From: Sporosarcina aquimarina
GTDB taxonomy: Bacteria; Bacillota; Bacilli; Bacillales_A; Planococcaceae
DNA length: 32,697 bases
Direction of reading: 5' to 3'
NCBI RefSeq assembly: GCF_019748715.1
Contig: NZ_JACLBZ010000016.1
Span: 1-32,697, forward strand
This document shows, in pieces, positions 24,952 to 32,697 of the stretch. The translations under genes were made by a program, and so were the position numbers. Numbering within the stretch: position 1 is the stretch's first letter; each line of letters begins with the position of its first letter. The notes under the pieces were generated by a model. The model was not told where the DNA came from. It saw only the letters and a program-made list of their open reading frames with translations, and did not search any database.

Positions 24952-26121
24952 TTAAGCGGCCAGCTGTTTGATTTCATTAGAGAATACTTCCACTGCCTTG
25001 GCAATGTCCACTTGGTGACCCATTTCGTTTAATGTCTCACCGACTTGCATAACGGCTTTTTCGAGCATATCCGCTGTCGTATTGCCCATATGTCCGATAC
25101 GAAAAGCTTTACCGGCCAAGTGAGCTAACGAACCTGACAAGATCGTGCCTTTATCTGCCATAGCTGCACGGAACTGTGCATCGTTCACACCTTCAGGGTA
25201 CTGAATACAGCTCAACGTCGGTGCAGCTACATCTTCCGATGCTAATGCCTTCATACCGTACACAGCTAGACTTTGTCGAACCGCACGACCATAAGCTTGG
25301 TGGCGTTTGATACGCGCATCGATCCCTTCTTCCAAAACAATGCGCAAACCTTCTTCTAAAGCATAGATCAAATTCACGGCAGGCGTCGCGAAGTATTTTG
25401 AAGGATCATGCATGATCGGAATCCAATTATAAATATCACAGTAATACGCTTGAACTCTTTCCATCGCTGCGCGTGCATCCAAAGCCGCTTGGTTAAATGC
25501 GACAAGCGCAAGACCTGGAGGGACACCTATCGCTTTTTGTGAACCTGTTAATACAATATCCAATGTATTCCCCGGTCCTCCGTACTCTTTGCTCATATCT
25601 TCATCCATTGCAGTAGAAGCACAGACACCATCTACGATAACCAATGCGCCATGTTTCTTGATGACTGGCACGATGGCTTCCAGATTAGCCGCCACACCTG
25701 TAGAAGTGTCTGCATGGGTTACAGTGACTGCTTTATAGTTTCCTTCTGACAGCTTACGATCAATATCTTCAGGTAACACTTGTTGCCCCCACTCAGACTG
25801 CAAGACATCTACTTCGATCCCGAAAGCTTGGCCTAATTTAATAAAACGGTCACCAAAATAGCCTTGGCTGATGACAAGCAGCTTTTCTCCTTCTGCTATT
25901 GTGTTGACGATGGCCATTTCCATTGCGACTGTGCCAGAACCAGCCACTACGAACACTTCCCCATCGGTATTAAATATCTTTCTCGTTTGATCAATTGTAT
26001 GCTTGTAGATTTTTACAAATCTTGGGTCTGTATGAGATCGTGTCTCGCCTGCAAGCGCTTCATAAATTGAATCTACCACCGGTGTCGGTCCGGGGATTAG
26101 CAACATTTCTTCATTTCTCAT
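24952..26121 (-). CDS. Class V aminotransferase, alanine/serine-glyoxylate type
   Basis: A 389-aa cytosolic PLP enzyme. Seen: N-terminal LLIPGPTPVVDSIYEA, GETRSHTDPRF, GSGTVAMEMA, cofactor Asp164 in VIVDGVCAST, Schiff-base Lys196 in TGSQKAIGVPPGLA, and C-terminal FRIGHMGN. This pattern is that of the alanine-glyoxylate / serine-glyoxylate aminotransferase group (also PucG-type). Isocitrate lyase, 229 bp upstream on the same strand, makes glyoxylate, so converting glyoxylate to glycine is the natural role; the amino donor is not known. Start supported by AAAGGAGGAG. A hairpin separates the two genes, so they may be independent transcripts. Confidence 0.88.
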   Translation of the reverse strand: MRNEEMLLIPGPTPVVDSIYEALAGETRSHTDPRFVKIYKHTIDQTRKIFNTDGEVFVVAGSGTVAMEMAIVNTIAEGEKLLVISQGYFGDRFIKLGQAFGIEVDVLQSEWGQQVLPEDIDRKLSEGNYKAVTVTHADTSTGVAANLEAIVPVIKKHGALVIVDGVCASTAMDEDMSKEYGGPGNTLDIVLTGSQKAIGVPPGLALVAFNQAALDARAAMERVQAYYCDIYNWIPIMHDPSKYFATPAVNLIYALEEGLRIVLEEGIDARIKRHQAYGRAVRQSLAVYGMKALASEDVAAPTLSCIQYPEGVNDAQFRAAMADKGTILSGSLAHLAGKAFRIGHMGNTTADMLEKAVMQVGETLNEMGHQVDIAKAVEVFSNEIKQLAA

Positions 26122-26200
26122 CCTATTACTCCTCCTTTATTGTATATGCATAACTTCTATAATAGACAAAATATCAGAATCTTTCAAATGAAACAAAGAA

Positions 26201-26240
26201 AGGGAACTGGACTCGCATCCAATTCCCTCCCCCTTTCACG
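26201..26240 (-). terminator. Likely terminator of aceA
   Basis: On the minus strand AGGGAATTGG pairs with CCAGTTCCCT (one mismatch) around GATGCGAGT-like loop sequence, followed by the T-rich TTCTTTGTTTC. It sits between aceA and the aminotransferase. Confidence 0.6.
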
Positions 26241-26349
26241 TTATCTACTGGAAGATACCGTGACCCCGTTATTCTATTAATACCCCTTTTATTTAAGCGA
26301 ACGGAACTTTCTCCCCAAAGTCACATTCGGTAAAACTATAAAACTTCTA

Positions 26350-27630
26350 TTAGAACTGTGCTGTTTCAGTTGAACCTGACATTGCAGTCGTTGAAGATTG
26401 GCCTTCAGAGATTACTTGTGCGACTTCATCAAAGTAACCTGTTCCTACTTCACGTTGGTGACGTGTAGCAGTGTAACCTTTTACTTCGTTATCAAACTCA
26501 GCTTGCTGAAGCTCTGAATAAGCACCCATTCCGCGAGTCTTGTAACCGTGAGCCAATTCGAACATGCTGTGGTTCAACGTGTGGAAACCTGCAAGTGTAA
26601 CGAACTGGAACTTGTATCCCATTTTACCAAGTTCAACTTGATATTTTTCAATTGTTGCATCATCCAAGTTCGCCTTCCAGTTAAATGAAGGTGAACAGTT
26701 GTATGCAAGCATTTTTTCCGGGAATTTCGCATGGATAGCATCCGCGAATTCTTGAGCTTCTTCAAGTGATGGATGAGAAGTCTCACACCATACTAGATCA
26801 GCATATTCTGCATACGCAAGACCGCGTGCGATTGCTTGTTTGATACCTGGCTTAGATTTGTAGAATCCTTCAGGTGTACGCTCTCCTGTTAGGAATTCTG
26901 CATCTACTGGATCGATATCGCTAGTTACCATATCAGCAGCATCCGCATCTGTACGAGCGATGATTACTGTATCAACGCCTAGAACGTCAGCAGCAAGACG
27001 GGCAGCAGATAGGTTGCGAACCGCATTTTGAGTTGGTAGAAGAACTTTACCGCCTAAGTGTCCACATTTCTTTTCAGAAGCCAATTGGTCTTCCAAGTGA
27101 ACGCCGGCAGCTCCAGCTTCGATCATGCCTTTCATTAATTCGAAAACGTTCAATGGACCGCCGAAGCCAGCTTCCATGTCCGCTACGATTGGTGCAAACC
27201 AATCAAATCCGTCTTCACGGCCTTCAGCATGGTCGATTTGGTCAGCACGTTGAAGTGCTTGGTTGATGCGTTTAACAACTGCAGGCACAGAGTTTGCTGG
27301 ATATAAACTTTGGTCAGGATACATTTGTCCTGCAAGGTTTGCATCAGCAGCAACTTGCCATCCGCTTAGGTAGATTGCTTGTAGACCAGCTTTTACTTGT
27401 TGTACCGCTTGGTTACCTGTAAGTGCACCAAGTGCATTGATGAAATCTTCTTCATGAAGAGATTTCCAAAGGCGAGCAGCACCCTTTTCAGCTAGTGTAT
27501 TTTGAATTAGAAGTGAACCTCGTAGTTTCACTACATCTTCGGCAGTGTAGTTACGTTTGATTCCTTTCCAACGGCTATCCTCGGCCCAGCTTCTTTCCAA
27601 TTGCGCAATTTGTTCTTGTCTAGTTGACAT
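26350..27630 (-). CDS. aceA: Isocitrate lyase
   Basis: A 426-aa enzyme that splits isocitrate into succinate and glyoxylate, the first step of the glyoxylate shunt needed for growth on acetate or fatty acids. Catalytic loop KKCGH with Cys189; also the metal-site region [13 protein letters not shown] and the [10 protein letters not shown] strand. Length is standard for Bacillales. Start chosen at the ATG at 27630, which sits behind GGAAGGTGTG; the frame runs nine codons further upstream without a better start. Malate synthase is not in the window. The leader and promoter contain repeated ACNGTT half-sites next to a divergent LytTR regulator, which suggests direct control. Confidence 0.96.
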   Translation of the reverse strand: MSTRQEQIAQLERSWAEDSRWKGIKRNYTAEDVVKLRGSLLIQNTLAEKGAARLWKSLHEEDFINALGALTGNQAVQQVKAGLQAIYLSGWQVAADANLAGQMYPDQSLYPANSVPAVVKRINQALQRADQIDHAEGREDGFDWFAPIVADMEAGFGGPLNVFELMKGMIEAGAAGVHLEDQLASEKKCGHLGGKVLLPTQNAVRNLSAARLAADVLGVDTVIIARTDADAADMVTSDIDPVDAEFLTGERTPEGFYKSKPGIKQAIARGLAYAEYADLVWCETSHPSLEEAQEFADAIHAKFPEKMLAYNCSPSFNWKANLDDATIEKYQVELGKMGYKFQFVTLAGFHTLNHSMFELAHGYKTRGMGAYSELQQAEFDNEVKGYTATRHQREVGTGYFDEVAQVISEGQSSTTAMSGSTETAQF

Positions 27631-27662
27631 ATTCTTCACACCTTCCCAGTTTTTCAACGGCT

Positions 27663-27690
27663 AACTGTTACAAACTGTTTCATAACAGTT
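27663..27690. promoter_or_regulatory. Cluster of ACNGTT half-sites in the aceA leader
   Basis: AACTGTT at 27663 and 27673 and AACAGTT at 27684 on the plus strand; the last two form an inverted repeat with a TCAT loop. ACTGTT at 27664 and ACAGTT at 27685 are 21 bp apart, the usual spacing of LytTR half-sites. On the minus strand ACAGTTTGT at about 27679-27671 matches the LytTR consensus at all nine positions. A further AACAGT lies at 27714. Confidence 0.55.
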
Positions 27691-27706
27691 ATATTCGTTA
27701 TTGATT

Positions 27707-27735
27707 ACTATATAACAGTCCATCTGAATTGTCAG
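27707..27735 (-). promoter_or_regulatory. aceA promoter
   Basis: On the minus strand CTGACA (27735-27730), 17 bp, TATAGT (27712-27707). Transcription would start near 27700, placing the half-site cluster in the 5' leader and one AACAGT across the -10. Confidence 0.55.
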
Positions 27736-27840
27736 TCCATTTCGACAAAAAGGCTTTTTTAGTGGATGAAAGAATGGTAGAATGGATGAAAAGGAAAGTT
27801 ATTGAAATGAATTCATAAACAAAGGGGTTTATGTGAATCT

Positions 27841-28506
27841 ATGGAAAATGTTGATATCCCAAAAAAAATATTGAATCAATATGCAACCATCTTAGAGGAC
27901 TGGGTTCCAAAGGACGCTTCTATCGCCATTGCGGTATCGGACCGCTACATTTACTATGATCCTGGCATGCATGACATCCATTTAAAAGAAGGTCAACATA
28001 TCCAAACAGGCAGTATTGCGGAGGCTACGATCAAAGGACGCCGTAAAGTGGAGGTCGTCATGGATAATACACTTTATGGAATGTCCTACTTTGGAATAGG
28101 CTATCCGATTGATGTCAAGGGCGAACCGGGAGCCTTGATCATTATATTGCCACCGAACTTTCATGTGCTTAAAAAAGATCAACTACAATTTCTGACGGGG
28201 AAACGGGATGATGAATGGTTTCCCATCCCTATCAATGAAGTAACTTATATTGAAAGTTTACATAAGAAGACTTGGTTCTATACGTCTGGTGAACAATATA
28301 ATATTAGTTTCACATTAAAAGATTTACATCTTCGTCTCCCCAAGGTTTTCCTGCGTATCCATCGTTCGTATATTATCAACATGAGTTGTATCGAAAAAAT
28401 CTCCAGGGATTTTTCTTCAAACTTAGTCATCACGCTCATTGATGGCACAGAACTCCCCGTAAGCCAAACTTACCTTAATGAAGTAAGATCATTGCTTGGA
28501 TTTTAA
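27841..28506 (+). CDS. LytTR-family transcriptional regulator with N-terminal sensor domain
   Basis: A 221-aa DNA-binding protein without a receiver domain. C-terminal LytTR domain about 118-220: IPINEVTYIESLHKKTWFYT, LRLPKVFLRIHRSYIINMSC, DGTELPVSQTYLNEV. The N-terminal 110 residues contain AIAVSDRYIYYDPG, IKGRRKVEVV and MSYFGIGYPIDVKGEPGALI, which remind me of a PAS/Cache-like ligand sensor found ahead of some soluble chemoreceptors; this is recollection. A one-component sensor of a metabolite is therefore likely. RcoM-type PAS-LytTR CO sensors have the same order, but no heme ligand can be assigned here. Divergent from aceA, whose leader holds LytTR-like half-sites. The ATG lies 13 bp after AAAGGGG, a long spacing. 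Confidence 0.85.
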   Translation: MENVDIPKKILNQYATILEDWVPKDASIAIAVSDRYIYYDPGMHDIHLKEGQHIQTGSIAEATIKGRRKVEVVMDNTLYGMSYFGIGYPIDVKGEPGALIIILPPNFHVLKKDQLQFLTGKRDDEWFPIPINEVTYIESLHKKTWFYTSGEQYNISFTLKDLHLRLPKVFLRIHRSYIINMSCIEKISRDFSSNLVITLIDGTELPVSQTYLNEVRSLLGF

Positions 28507-28507
28507 A

Positions 28508-28547
28508 AAAAACGTATGAAACTGTAATCAGTTTCATACGTTTTTTT
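28508..28547. terminator. Bidirectional terminator between LytTR gene and csaB
   Basis: AAACGTATGAAACTG, TAAT loop, CAGTTTCATACGTTT with A and T runs. The csaB stop codon lies inside it. Confidence 0.85.
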
Positions 28548-29682
28548 TGATGGCCTCTGTAAATTGTCGTGTGCCGCTCATAGCTTCTTCATATAACGTT
28601 GTGGAAAGTTTCTGTGTCTGCTCACATGTCTGCGTCCAATCCGCAGCTAATAATTCGTATGCAGTAGTCAAGTGGTTCTCAGATTGATGCATCTCTCCTA
28701 TCGGAATCGAAACTTCCTCCAAATTAGCGAGCTTCATGAAATCGGTAACTTTGTGGTGATAGCAAACCGCGATAACTGGTGTCGCTGTACAGGTCGCTAA
28801 GATTAACGAGTGTAATCTGGTCCCGATTACCAGATCTTGGGACGCCGTGATTTCCAACAAGTCTTTCGGCAATAAATTGCGGTCGATAACAGTGGTGTGC
28901 GCTGATTCTTTCATTAATGCTTGAATGTCTTTCGTTACGTCTGCGTCCTGAGGGAACTTTGTAGCAAAAAACGTGATTTCAACAGGTCGAGCCGCCGCTA
29001 AAGCGTCTAGGTTTTTCGCCATTCCTTCTATATACTGCTGGTAGATTTCCTCTTTACTCTCCGGCCAATAGCCGCCATGATAATAAGGAACAGCTGTCAC
29101 GCCGATTTTCACCGGGCTTTCTGAGTGTGTGTGACGTTCTTTTTTTAATGAAAAGGCCGGGTCCCCAATGACTTGGATCTCCTTCTTCACACCTACTGAT
29201 TGCAAAAGCTCTGCCGATTCCGGATCTCGCACAGAAATACTATGTGCATGCTTGCTCATATATCGGATGAACCACTTTCCAAGATCACTGCTGAGCGGAC
29301 CGGCTCCACAACCATAAATCACATATGGCACGCCTGAATTTTTCGCCATCATGGCATATGATCCATATAAAGGGGCTTCACGCTTGTACAAATCCATTAA
29401 GATACCGCCGCCGCCAATAATGAGCAAATCAAATGTTTTAACGATTTTCTTATTTTGCATATACGTGGCTGCAAATGTTTTGACTGCATTGCCTTTTTTA
29501 TAATAAAGCGGTGCGCTCATCACTTGGTAGCGTTTTGCAGTTTGCTTCGGATTATTGCTGAATACGGTGATCACATCACTTGGAACTTGAAAGACCTCTG
29601 TAACTTGTGAAATGATGCTCAGTAAAATGGCTTCATCGCCGTTATTGTCATTACCATAGTTCCCCACAATTCCTATTTTCAA
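28534..29682 (-). CDS. csaB: CsaB, polysaccharide pyruvyl transferase
   Basis: A 382-aa enzyme that adds a ketal-linked pyruvate from PEP to the secondary cell wall polysaccharide, the group recognised by SLH domains. Seen: GIVGNYGNDNNGDEAIL at the N-terminus, LLIIGGGGILMD, YVIYGCGAGPLSS, SVRDPESAELLQ, DPAFSL, and the C-terminal GTRLHSLILATCTATPVIAV block. Translation appears to start at TTG, with AAAAGGATG upstream; the ATG nearby is out of frame and stops at once. At least four proteins in this window carry SLH domains and depend on this modification. Downstream of the SLH glycosidase gene, 130 bp away, but a hairpin lies between them. Confidence 0.93.
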   Translation of the reverse strand: MKIGIVGNYGNDNNGDEAILLSIISQVTEVFQVPSDVITVFSNNPKQTAKRYQVMSAPLYYKKGNAVKTFAATYMQNKKIVKTFDLLIIGGGGILMDLYKREAPLYGSYAMMAKNSGVPYVIYGCGAGPLSSDLGKWFIRYMSKHAHSISVRDPESAELLQSVGVKKEIQVIGDPAFSLKKERHTHSESPVKIGVTAVPYYHGGYWPESKEEIYQQYIEGMAKNLDALAAARPVEITFFATKFPQDADVTKDIQALMKESAHTTVIDRNLLPKDLLEITASQDLVIGTRLHSLILATCTATPVIAVCYHHKVTDFMKLANLEEVSIPIGEMHQSENHLTTAYELLAADWTQTCEQTQKLSTTLYEEAMSGTRQFTEAIKKNV

Positions 29683-29758
29683 TTTCCATACATCCTTTTC
29701 AGATCATTTGCTACAAGTATAGCAGAGTGGAGTTTTATATTGTATACAAACGGAAGAG

Positions 29759-29802
29759 AAGCCTTCAAATCAACAGTTGTTCAATTGATTTGAAAGCTTC
29801 TT
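29759..29802 (-). terminator. Hairpin terminator of the SLH glycosidase gene
   Basis: On the minus strand AAGCTTTCAAATCAA pairs with TTGATTTGAAGGCTT (15 bp, one wobble), then a T/C-rich tail. It may let some transcription pass to csaB. Confidence 0.65.
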
Positions 29803-29812
29803 TCATCCAAAC

Positions 29813-32161
29813 TTACAAGTTCATACTTCTGTATAGGAATGCACTGAATTGCGCACGATTCACAGCGCGGCCAGGCATGAACTCACCCTTTTCATTACCC
29901 GTCGTGATACCGTGATTTGCTAAAATATGAATTTGTTTATACGCACCATGTTGAGGGGATACATCCTTGAACTTAGCAGATGATTCTCCCTCTAATTTAT
30001 AGGCTTTCACAAGAATCATGGCCATTTGCGCCCGAGTCAGTTGTCCATTCGGATTAAATGTTCCGTCCGAATAGCCTCCTACGATATTTGCATTGGCGAT
30101 AGCACTGATTTCTTTGTAATAGCGATGTGTTTTCGGCACATCACTAAAGCTTGTTTTTGCATTATCTACAGGCGCTAAATCGAATGCACGGCTCAAAATA
30201 ACCGCAGCATGTTGTCTTGATAAGGTATGACTCGGATTAAACTTCCCATCGATATCTCCATTAATCACTTTCTGATCTCGCAAGTAGTAGATCTCCTCAG
30301 CGTATGGATAGGACTTAGGCACATCCTTGAACAGATTTGTATCCGTACCATTGCCTCCCCCAGTTGGCGGTGTCGGCTTAGGAGTTGATGTTGATGTCGA
30401 TTTTACTTCAATCGGCACCGCGATGGTTTTTGTACCCAGCGTCGCATTGACTTGTCCTTTTCCAGCTTTTGTAGCATTGAATGTACCATTTGAATTAACC
30501 GATCCGATTTGATCGCCTGTAACGCTCCAAGTCAATTGACTCGGTTGATAAATGATTGGTTTTCCTGATGCATCTGCAGGCGTAGCCGTAAAGTTGATTT
30601 TTTCACCTGGCTTAACACTTTTCGCTGAAGCTTTGACAGTTAGTTTTGCTGGTTCCGCAACGACTTTAACCGGGAAGGACTGTTCAGCAGAACCATAGTT
30701 TACATAGATTCGATCTTCCCCTGCTTTTATTGCTTTATATGTCAAACCGGTACCTTCGACTGTGCCTTTACCTGAAGTGACTTTTAGCTGTGACGCATTT
30801 GGCACGATCGGATTATAATGTGCATCCAATACATGATTCAGTTTCAATGTCGCCGTTGCTCCTACAAGCATTTCACCGATATTCGAACGAGACACACTGA
30901 CAATTGCCGGTTCGCCGGTAGGTGCTGTGCTGACCGCTTCAACGATTGCTGAAATATTTCGCTGACTGGCATTTGTCGTCCGGTTCGCCAACACGACTTG
31001 ATTGCTGCCGTATTTTCGGATACCCATTGTCGTGGAGCCCCCACCGTCAAAGTTCAACGCGCGGTCGTAACCTTTAGATACAAGATAATTTGCGAATTGT
31101 GTCAACGTCATCCCGTTACTATAACCAGAACGCGAATCAACTGTCACCAAATGAACCTGCTTCTTGTCTTTGCTGATTGCAATCGCAGTTCTTGCAGTTT
31201 TAGCAGTCGCACGCCAATTGGACGTGTCCATCGTAATATGACGCTTGCCGTCTTTCACAAGCATAGGACCACTCGCCATCATGAACTGTGAATCTTTCCA
31301 TTTATCATCAATTGATAGATCCAATGAAACGTCATCGCCTACTGTTAACGACTTGAAACGATCCAATCCTTTCTTACCGTGAACTGATAATACGAAACCG
31401 TTTGATGGAATGGAAACAGCTGCCTTCTCTCCATAGCCACGGACCTTCACCACTTTACCTTGTACTTTCTGTCCGTAATGAGTGGATGTAATTGGCGCAT
31501 TGGTCTCTACGACAATCTCAATTCCAAATTCATTGGATCCAGTACTTTTCTTATAGTGTTGCGGAGTAAAGATAATCGTCTCGTCTGCCTGACGTTCTCT
31601 ATTGATTCCTGTCATTTGATAGACATTTCCTTTGGCTTCGACTTGAATACCTAAGTTAAAATTATCAATTTCCGCCAGCCCATCTTTTGTCACGCCGAAA
31701 GCGATCGGATGGCTCACATAATAGGAATTTGATTGGGAGATTACACCGCCGTTGACGATTTCATTCCCTTCAGATAATAAATACATGGGCATCCCTGTCT
31801 TCATATCAAAAAACGATGCATTGACAGCGCCTACTACCCGATTTCCTTCTTTGGAATCGCGATTCGCCAAAGTTAGTGTTGGCGCTGTTTTCGCTATAGG
31901 TGAAGGTACGCCCATTTTTAGTTTTGTATGTGGGTCTCCAAGATTGACTTCTAAATGATTTATGTAACTACTGCCTGAATACGTGTATTGAGAATAATTG
32001 ACGCCCGAAGAGACTGGGTAACTAGTGACGGTTTTCGTGCTGGCTGATGCTCCAAACGGCAATGACACGAGCATGACTGCCGACATGGCGGTGATTGCTA
32101 CTCTCCGCTTCGCATGGGTCAGCAAACTTTTTTGATTGATAACGCAACTCCATCCTTCCAA
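29813..32161 (-). CDS. Phosphodiester glycosidase (NAGPA family) with SLH anchor
   Basis: Up to 782 aa, exported. Signal peptide around residues 16-41 (AKRR, hydrophobic core, GASAS). NAGPA-type catalytic domain about 70-410, with VNASFFDMKTGMPMYLLSEG, TARTAIAISK, VTVDSRSGYSNGMTLTQF and the conserved NFDGGGSTTM. Then Ig-like beta domains (about 415-590), a Thr/Pro linker (STSTPKPTPPTGGG), and three C-terminal SLH repeats (about 600-782, LTRAQMAMILVKAYK). The family removes sugars held by phosphodiester bonds, so wall teichoic acid-like or phosphorylated polymer glycans are plausible targets; not proven. The start is unclear: the frame opens at a TTG with no ribosome binding site, while a good AAGGATGGAG sits in another frame. 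Confidence 0.88.
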   Translation of the reverse strand: MEGWSCVINQKSLLTHAKRRVAITAMSAVMLVSLPFGASASTKTVTSYPVSSGVNYSQYTYSGSSYINHLEVNLGDPHTKLKMGVPSPIAKTAPTLTLANRDSKEGNRVVGAVNASFFDMKTGMPMYLLSEGNEIVNGGVISQSNSYYVSHPIAFGVTKDGLAEIDNFNLGIQVEAKGNVYQMTGINRERQADETIIFTPQHYKKSTGSNEFGIEIVVETNAPITSTHYGQKVQGKVVKVRGYGEKAAVSIPSNGFVLSVHGKKGLDRFKSLTVGDDVSLDLSIDDKWKDSQFMMASGPMLVKDGKRHITMDTSNWRATAKTARTAIAISKDKKQVHLVTVDSRSGYSNGMTLTQFANYLVSKGYDRALNFDGGGSTTMGIRKYGSNQVVLANRTTNASQRNISAIVEAVSTAPTGEPAIVSVSRSNIGEMLVGATATLKLNHVLDAHYNPIVPNASQLKVTSGKGTVEGTGLTYKAIKAGEDRIYVNYGSAEQSFPVKVVAEPAKLTVKASAKSVKPGEKINFTATPADASGKPIIYQPSQLTWSVTGDQIGSVNSNGTFNATKAGKGQVNATLGTKTIAVPIEVKSTSTSTPKPTPPTGGGNGTDTNLFKDVPKSYPYAEEIYYLRDQKVINGDIDGKFNPSHTLSRQHAAVILSRAFDLAPVDNAKTSFSDVPKTHRYYKEISAIANANIVGGYSDGTFNPNGQLTRAQMAMILVKAYKLEGESSAKFKDVSPQHGAYKQIHILANHGITTGNEKGEFMPGRAVNRAQFSAFLYRSMNL

Positions 32162-32296
32162 TTCTATGTCAATCTATAGTTTACCAAATTTATAGCAAGA
32201 TTACTATGTACCGTTTGGACGAAAAAGAACCGCGATGAGATTATCCATTCACGGTTTTAGAATATAGTTATAAAAATGGCAGTTGGTAAAGGCACC

Positions 32297-32423
32297 GTTG
32301 ATCTGCGTTCCAGGCGGACGCTTTCCGCGGGGCTCGCGGTGAGCCTCCTCGTCGCTGCGCTCCTGCGGGGTCTCACCTGTCGAGCTAATCCCGCAGGAGT
32401 CGCCGCCTTTTACTACGATCAAC
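32297..32423 (+). repeat. Repeat A, copy 2 (127 bp)
   Basis: Ends GTTGATC and GATCAAC, same length as copy 1 at 16235-16361 and opposite orientation. Flanking similarity extends to GGCACC on the left and TAGTGTATTTT on the right. It lies upstream of the SLH glycosidase gene. The long open frame across it is a by-product of high GC. Confidence 0.85.
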
Positions 32424-32566
32424 TAGTGTATTTTTCTGAAGTTAGTGAGTTGAATGTCCACGCGCGGAAGCTGTATTCTCTTGAAAATACGTATACTTTT
32501 CCATCCCAGAATACGGAAATTCATACTACTTAAAGTGAGCTTACTATGTATCACGGTTCACCTTCT
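32424..32566 (+). repeat. Conserved linker between repeats A and C
   Basis: Holds TACGTATACTTTTC and GAGCTTACTATGT, matching in order the linker at 16077-16234. Confidence 0.5.
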
Positions 32567-32690
32567 AGGGATTGGAGCGAAAGACGGGCGACTCCTGTGG
32601 GATATAGCGCGAATGATGAGACCCTGGACTGAGCGTAGTGAAGGAAGCGGCTCATCCGCGCCCCACGGAAACATACTAACATTAGTAGTA
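32567..32690 (+). repeat. Repeat C, copy 3
   Basis: AGGGATTGGAGCGAAAGACG, GGGCGACTCCTGTGGGATA, TGAGACCCTGGACTGAGCG, CGGCTCATCCGCGCCCCACG. It follows copy 1 closely, but the right end breaks off after GGAAA at about 32670 and the last 25 bases of the window are unrelated. Confidence 0.7.
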
Positions 32691-32697
32691 CAGACCA

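Noticed and set aside
32276..32533. 85-codon open frame over repeat A copy 2, and similar frames at 16182-16472 and 5982-6236
   Set aside because: They lie on GC-rich repeats, are present in several orientations, lack ribosome binding sites and show no protein-like pattern.

Overview
The window reads as a chromosomal segment of a low-to-mid GC Gram-positive aerobe of the order Bacillales. Ribosome binding sites are strong AGGAGG types, TTG and GTG starts are used, and intrinsic terminators are frequent. The SecA2/SlaP pair, CsaB, several SLH-domain proteins and a ba3-type oxidase point to a Planococcaceae/Bacillaceae member with an S-layer, perhaps Sporosarcina-like. The genus is inference. 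There are 22 protein genes, one probable gene remnant, no tRNA, rRNA or CRISPR, and no phage or transposase gene.

Layout. 0-5 kb: a TagO/WecA-type lipid-carrier transferase (minus), then secA2-slaP, the accessory secretion pair for S-layer-type proteins. 5-8 kb: a small secreted NlpC/P60 hydrolase, a gene-free stretch full of GC-rich repeats, and nagB. 7.8-10.2 kb: a three-gene ba3 cytochrome oxidase operon (IIa, II, I). 10.4-16 kb: a GAF-GGDEF-EAL c-di-GMP protein with a ruined GGDEF motif, a LysM-NlpC/P60 hydrolase, an SDR oxidoreductase and a SulP anion transporter. 16.4-18.9 kb: a MurJ-family flippase translationally coupled to a GT4 glycosyltransferase. 19.1-24.9 kb: three SLH-anchored exoproteins on the plus strand (NlpC/P60-SLH, SLH-SH3-amidase, 5'-nucleotidase-SLH). 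25-28.5 kb: a glyoxylate-linked aminotransferase, isocitrate lyase and a divergent LytTR regulator. 28.5-32.2 kb: csaB and a large phosphodiester glycosidase-SLH protein.

Common theme. Most of the window builds or decorates the cell surface. TagO probably starts a wall polymer on undecaprenyl phosphate; the glycosyltransferase and flippase may extend and export one; CsaB pyruvylates the wall polymer so SLH domains can bind; SecA2/SlaP assist export of S-layer-type cargo; the SLH and NlpC/P60 proteins are the products on the wall. Two of the NlpC/P60 genes carry WalR-type boxes, which ties them to wall homeostasis. The glyoxylate group is a separate metabolic unit.

Structure beyond genes. (i) A 21-bp-period array of TCATA motifs follows slaP. 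(ii) At least four families of GC-rich, hairpin-forming intergenic repeats are present, one with two about 95% identical 127-bp copies in opposite orientation 16 kb apart. (iii) Repeated ACNGTT half-sites overlap the isocitrate lyase promoter and leader, two of them 21 bp apart as expected for a LytTR protein, next to a LytTR gene. (iv) A 14-bp perfect palindrome sits at the probable start of the oxidase transcript.
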